Positions 14,167 through 17,025 of a stretch of 17,025 nt of DNA are shown here, piece after piece. Under the pieces are notes generated by a model. The model did not search any database and was not told the DNA's origin. It saw only the letters and a list, made by a program, of their open reading frames with translations. This DNA comes from an uncultured Gammaproteobacteria bacterium (GTDB taxonomy: Bacteria > Pseudomonadota > Gammaproteobacteria > UBA9214). The stretch lies in NCBI GenBank assembly GCA_905480065.1, contig CAJQOV010000098.1, forward strand, positions 1 to 17,025, given 5' to 3'. Every line of letters starts with the position of its first letter. Within the stretch, counting starts at the first letter, position 1. The position numbers were made by a program, and so were the translations under genes.

Positions 14167-14994
14167 TTACTTCTTGTGACGCCGTCTGACGATCATGTTG
14201 TCAGTGCGCTTGTTGCTGCGGGTGCGATAACCCTTGGTCGGGGTACCCCACGGACTGACCGGGTGGCGGCCACCGGAAGTGCGGCCCTCGCCACCACCGT
14301 GCGGGTGATCGACCGGGTTCATGGCTACACCGCGCACCGTCGGGCGCTTGCCGCGCCAGCGGGTAGCACCGGCCTTGCCAAGTGAACGCAAGCCGTGTTC
14401 CACATTCCCGACTTCGCCAATCGTGGCGATACAATCGGACAGTACCTTGCGCATTTCACCGGAACGCAGGCGCAGCGTTGCATGGTCACCGGTCCGCGCC
14501 ACCAGCTGTGCGCTGCTGCCGGCACTGCGGGCCAGCTGGCCGCCCTTGCCGGGCTTCATTTCGATATTGTGCACCAGCGAACCAACCGGGATGTTGCGCA
14601 TGGGCATGGCATTGCCGGGTTTGATCGGCGCATCGCTGCCGTTGAAAATATCATCACCGGCCTTGACACCCTTCGGAGCAAGGATGTAGCGGCGCTCGCC
14701 ATCCGTGTACAGCAACAGCGCAATGTGCGCGGAGCGGTTCGGATCATACTCGATTCGTTCCACCTTTGCCGGCACGCCGAGCTTGTCGCGCTTGAAATCA
14801 ATGATCCGGTAGTGCTGTTTGTGACCACCGCCCTGGTGTCGGGTGGTGATACGGCCGGCATTGTTACGGCCGCCGTTCTTCAGCTTCACATCAAGCAGCG
14901 GCGTGTGCGGCTTGCCCTTGTGCAGGTCCGGTGTGTGGACACTGACAACGAAGCGCCGGCCCGGCGAAGTTGGTTTTGCTTTAACGAGTGGCAT
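14167..14994 (-). CDS. rplB: 50S ribosomal protein L2
   Basis: 275 residues. L2 is among the most conserved large-subunit proteins, needed for subunit association and the peptidyl-transferase region. Begins MPLVKAKPTSPGRRFVV; has RNNAGRITTRHQGGGHK, and the signature VRGVAMNPVDHPHGGGEGRT with H230 aligning with the functionally important H229 of E. coli. Ends DNMIVRRRHKK. AAGGAAA lies about 8 bases before ATG in a 41-base gap after rplW; that gap also holds a small GCGCAT-G-ATGCGC palindrome. Confidence 0.98.
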   Translation of the reverse strand: MPLVKAKPTSPGRRFVVSVHTPDLHKGKPHTPLLDVKLKNGGRNNAGRITTRHQGGGHKQHYRIIDFKRDKLGVPAKVERIEYDPNRSAHIALLLYTDGERRYILAPKGVKAGDDIFNGSDAPIKPGNAMPMRNIPVGSLVHNIEMKPGKGGQLARSAGSSAQLVARTGDHATLRLRSGEMRKVLSDCIATIGEVGNVEHGLRSLGKAGATRWRGKRPTVRGVAMNPVDHPHGGGEGRTSGGRHPVSPWGTPTKGYRTRSNKRTDNMIVRRRHKK

Positions 14995-15035
14995 TGCTCT
15001 GTTTCCTTGTACGGAGATCGCGCATCATGCGCCGA

Positions 15036-15332
15036 TTATTCCGCTCCCATAAAATCGATATCGTTCCCTTCAGCGAGGGTCACATAGGCCTTTTTCCAGT
15101 CAGCACGCTTGCCAATGCTCTGGCCATGACGCTTTACCTTGCCCAGCATGTTGCAGATCTGCACGCTGTTCACCTTGACGTCGAACATCAGCTCGACGGC
15201 CTTGCGGACTTCCGGCTTGGTTGCACCCGGCAGCACCTTGAACGCGTACTGCCGTGCGCTATCTGCAATGCGGGTGGTCTTCTCGGACACGATCGGTGCC
15301 AGCAGCACCTTCATCAGACGCTCCTGGTTCAT
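15036..15332 (-). CDS. rplW: 50S ribosomal protein L23
   Basis: 98 residues. L23 is the docking site at the tunnel exit for trigger factor and SRP. Begins MNQERLMKVLLAPIVSEKTT and has VKVNSVQICNMLGKVKRHGQSIGKRADWKKAYVTL. The ATG overlaps the rplD stop (ATGA, 15332-15329). An AGGAG inside codons 3-4 sits 7 bases before an in-frame ATG at codon 7, but the longer start matches the N-terminus of homologues (such as MIREERLLKVL in E. coli), so it is preferred. Confidence 0.97.
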   Translation of the reverse strand: MNQERLMKVLLAPIVSEKTTRIADSARQYAFKVLPGATKPEVRKAVELMFDVKVNSVQICNMLGKVKRHGQSIGKRADWKKAYVTLAEGNDIDFMGAE

Positions 15333-15931
15333 GCCAGACGCTCCTCGAGTTGTTTCAGGGCCGCAGTCGTAAACAGCACCTTTTCAAAGCCGATCAGGCT
15401 GACCGGATCAACCCCGGCAACGTCGCTGATCGCCACGTTCGGCAGGTTACGTGCGGCCAGCACCAGGTTGTCATCCTTCGCAGCAGTCACGATCAGCACG
15501 TTATCCAGGCCCATTTCCTTGAGCTTTCCGGCCAGCTCACGCGTCTTCGGTGCAGTAACCGCGAATGAACCGGTCGCCAGCAGGCGCTCCTGGCGCAGCA
15601 ATTCGGAAACAATCGAGCACATCGCACCGCGATACATCTTGCGATTGATCTTCTGCGCATAATCGCGCGGCACTGACGCAAACGTCGTGCCACCGCCGCG
15701 CCACAGCGGGCTGCGGATAGTGCCGGCACGTGCGCGGCCAGTGCCCTTCTGGCGCCACGGCTTGATGCCGCCGCCACTGACCATGCCGCGGCTCTTTTGC
15801 TGCGAATTACCGGAACGCGCACTCGCCAGACAGGCGGTTACCACCTGGTGCACGAGCGCTTCCTTGAACGCCTGCCCGAACGTGTCGTCCGACAGCGTAA
15901 CCGAGCCTGAACCCACTAACTGCAATTCCAT
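15329..15931 (-). CDS. rplD: 50S ribosomal protein L4
   Basis: 200 residues. L4 reaches the exit tunnel with an extended loop and in E. coli represses the S10 operon by transcription attenuation and translation block. The loop region is seen as KSRGMVSGGGIKPWRQKGTGRARAGTIRSPLWRGGG; the C-terminal Rossmann-like part contains KTRELAGKLKEMGLDNVLIV and VDPVSLIGFEKVLFT. A strong AGGAG lies just upstream, overlapping the rplC stop region. Whether it regulates here cannot be judged because most of the S10 leader is not visible. Confidence 0.98.
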   Translation of the reverse strand: MELQLVGSGSVTLSDDTFGQAFKEALVHQVVTACLASARSGNSQQKSRGMVSGGGIKPWRQKGTGRARAGTIRSPLWRGGGTTFASVPRDYAQKINRKMYRGAMCSIVSELLRQERLLATGSFAVTAPKTRELAGKLKEMGLDNVLIVTAAKDDNLVLAARNLPNVAISDVAGVDPVSLIGFEKVLFTTAALKQLEERLA

Positions 15932-15940
15932 CGTTTACTC

Positions 15941-16582
15941 CTAACGCGCCTTGACTGCCGGGCGAATGATCACGTCACCACCTTTCGCACCCGGCACCGA
16001 ACCCCTGACCAGCAGCAGGTTGCGCTCCGCATCCACGCGGACCACTACGATATTCTGGGTGCTGCGGCGCACATTACCCATGTGACCGCACATCTTCTTG
16101 CCTTTCACAACACGACCCGGGGTCTGGTTCTGACCGATAGAACCCGGCGCGCGGTGCGACAGCGAGTTGCCGTGGGTAGCGTCCTGGGTGGCAAAGTGAT
16201 AGCGCTTGATCACGCCGGCAAATCCCTTGCCGATCGAGGTCCCGGTAACGTCGACCTTCTGGCCGGGTTCGAAGATTTCCACCTTGATTTCACTGCCAAC
16301 CTGAATATCCGCGCCTTCGCCGTCAGACAGCGGGAATTCCCACAGCCCGCGACCCGCCTCGCTCCCGGCCTTGGCGAAATGTCCTGCCATCGGCCTGGTG
16401 ACACGGCTGGCGCGGCGCGACCCGGTGGTCACCTGCAGGGCACGATAGCCATCGTTCTCGACAGTCTTGACCTGGGTGACGCGGTTCGGGTCTACAGCAA
16501 TCACCGTCACCGGCACAGTTACACCATCATCCTGGATGATGCGTGTCATGCCTGCCTTGCGTCCTACAATTCCGATCGTCAT
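15941..16582 (-). CDS. rplC: 50S ribosomal protein L3
   Basis: 213 residues. L3 initiates large-subunit assembly with L24. Begins MTIGIVGRKAGMTRIIQDDG; the finger loop has SHRAPGSIGQNQTPGRVVKGKKMCGHMGN, in which Q151 aligns with the glutamine methylated by PrmB in E. coli. Ends with DAERNLLLVRGSVPGAKGGDVII. The proteobacterial-type loop supports the gammaproteobacterial assignment. Lies 13 bases after rpsJ. Confidence 0.98.
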   Translation of the reverse strand: MTIGIVGRKAGMTRIIQDDGVTVPVTVIAVDPNRVTQVKTVENDGYRALQVTTGSRRASRVTRPMAGHFAKAGSEAGRGLWEFPLSDGEGADIQVGSEIKVEIFEPGQKVDVTGTSIGKGFAGVIKRYHFATQDATHGNSLSHRAPGSIGQNQTPGRVVKGKKMCGHMGNVRRSTQNIVVVRVDAERNLLLVRGSVPGAKGGDVIIRPAVKAR

Positions 16583-16595
16583 GTTGCTTACCCGT

Positions 16596-16907
16596 CTAGT
16601 TCAGCTTGATCTGAACATCCACGCCGGCGGCGAGGTCCAGTTTCATCAACGCGTCAACCGTCTTTTCAGTCGGATCGACGATGTCCATCAGGCGCTTGTG
16701 TGTCCGAATCTCGTACTGGTCGCGCGCATCCTTGTTCACGTGTGGTGAAATCAGGATGGTAAAACGCTCTTTCCGGGTCGGCAGCGGAATGGGACCGCGT
16801 ACCTGCGCACCGGTGCGCTTGGCAGTTTCGACAATTTCTGCCGCCGACTGGTCAATAAGACGATGGTCGAAGGCTTTTAGTCGAATCCGGATTCTCTGGT
16901 TGCTCAT
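16596..16907 (-). CDS. rpsJ: 30S ribosomal protein S10 (NusE)
   Basis: 103 residues, the invariant length. S10 is a head protein of the small subunit and, as NusE, a component of transcription antitermination complexes with NusB and NusG. Begins MSNQRIRIRLKAFDHRLIDQSA, has VRGPIPLPTRKERFTILISPHVNKDAR and ends VDVQIKLN. First gene of the S10 operon. The Shine-Dalgarno is only GGAT, about 9-10 bases before the ATG. No convincing promoter is visible in the 118 bases upstream. Confidence 0.98.
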   Translation of the reverse strand: MSNQRIRIRLKAFDHRLIDQSAAEIVETAKRTGAQVRGPIPLPTRKERFTILISPHVNKDARDQYEIRTHKRLMDIVDPTEKTVDALMKLDLAAGVDVQIKLN

Positions 16908-16933
16908 GTAATTTATCCAACAATAAACATTAA

Positions 16934-17025
16934 ACGTGAGACGTTAAATGTGATACGTGATTCGTTACATGTGAGACGTGAAATGGTTTGCTTCACGTTT
17001 CACGTTTCACCTTTCACGTGTCACC
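16934..17025. repeat. Degenerate heptamer array in two inverted halves
   Basis: Positions 16934-16982 read as seven consecutive 7-base units of the ACGTGAN type (ACGTGAG, ACGTTAA, ATGTGAT, ACGTGAT, TCGTTAC, ATGTGAG, ACGTGAA). After a 9-base spacer (16983-16991), four units of the opposite orientation follow (TTCACGT, TTCACGT, TTCACCT, TTCACGT; 16992-17019), with a fifth variant running to the window edge. The halves can pair: 16969-16982 against 16992-17005 forms a nearly perfect 14-bp stem with a 9-base loop. It lies 27 bases beyond the rpsJ start. The array may continue outside the window. Confidence 0.8.

Overview
The window is an essentially complete bacterial S10-spc-alpha ribosomal-protein supercluster on the minus strand (about 3.35-16.9 kb). 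It is preceded, at the low-coordinate end, by a convergent plus-strand pyruvate phosphate dikinase gene (ppdK), a short repeat-rich intergenic region, and the first 30 codons of a minus-strand cytochrome b561-type gene cut by the window edge. Gene order is the canonical proteobacterial one. The protein sequences (RpoA, SecY, L3, L36, S14 long form and others) look gammaproteobacterial, probably from a moderately GC-rich lineage outside the Enterobacteria. The zinc-type S4 separates it from E. coli. The order or genus cannot be fixed from the sequence alone.

Layout. 1-92: 5' end of a cytochrome b561/Ni-hydrogenase-type membrane cytochrome, minus strand. 93-363: divergent intergenic region with a nested repeat element (48-bp tandem duplication, 21-bp perfect inverted repeat, 14-bp direct repeat). 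364-3137: ppdK, broken by a one-base frameshift at a C run. 3138-3345: two back-to-back terminators separating the convergent units. 3346-6192: alpha operon (rpsM-rpsK-rpsD-rpoA-rplQ in transcription order). 6193-6362: alpha leader with a plausible sigma70 promoter. 6363-11897: spc operon (rplN-rplX-rplE-rpsN-rpsH-rplF-rplR-rpsE-rpmD-rplO-secY-rpmJ); rpmJ also carries a one-base frameshift. 11937-16907: S10 operon (rpsJ-rplC-rplD-rplW-rplB-rpsS-rplV-rpsC-rplP-rpmC-rpsQ). 16908-17025: upstream region with a degenerate heptamer array arranged as two inverted halves.

Function. The ribosomal genes supply 26 small- and large-subunit proteins, the SecY translocon channel and the RNA polymerase alpha subunit. 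Several genes overlap by 1-4 bases or abut, so translational coupling is expected. S10 and spc are separated by only 39 bases with no clear promoter, so they are probably one transcript, while alpha has its own candidate promoter. PPDK interconverts pyruvate and phosphoenolpyruvate and is functionally unrelated to the ribosomal cluster.

I found no evidence for a novel multi-gene system. The items worth a second look are the two one-base frameshifts at C4 runs (probably sequencing errors), the repeat element before ppdK, and the inverted heptamer array before rpsJ.
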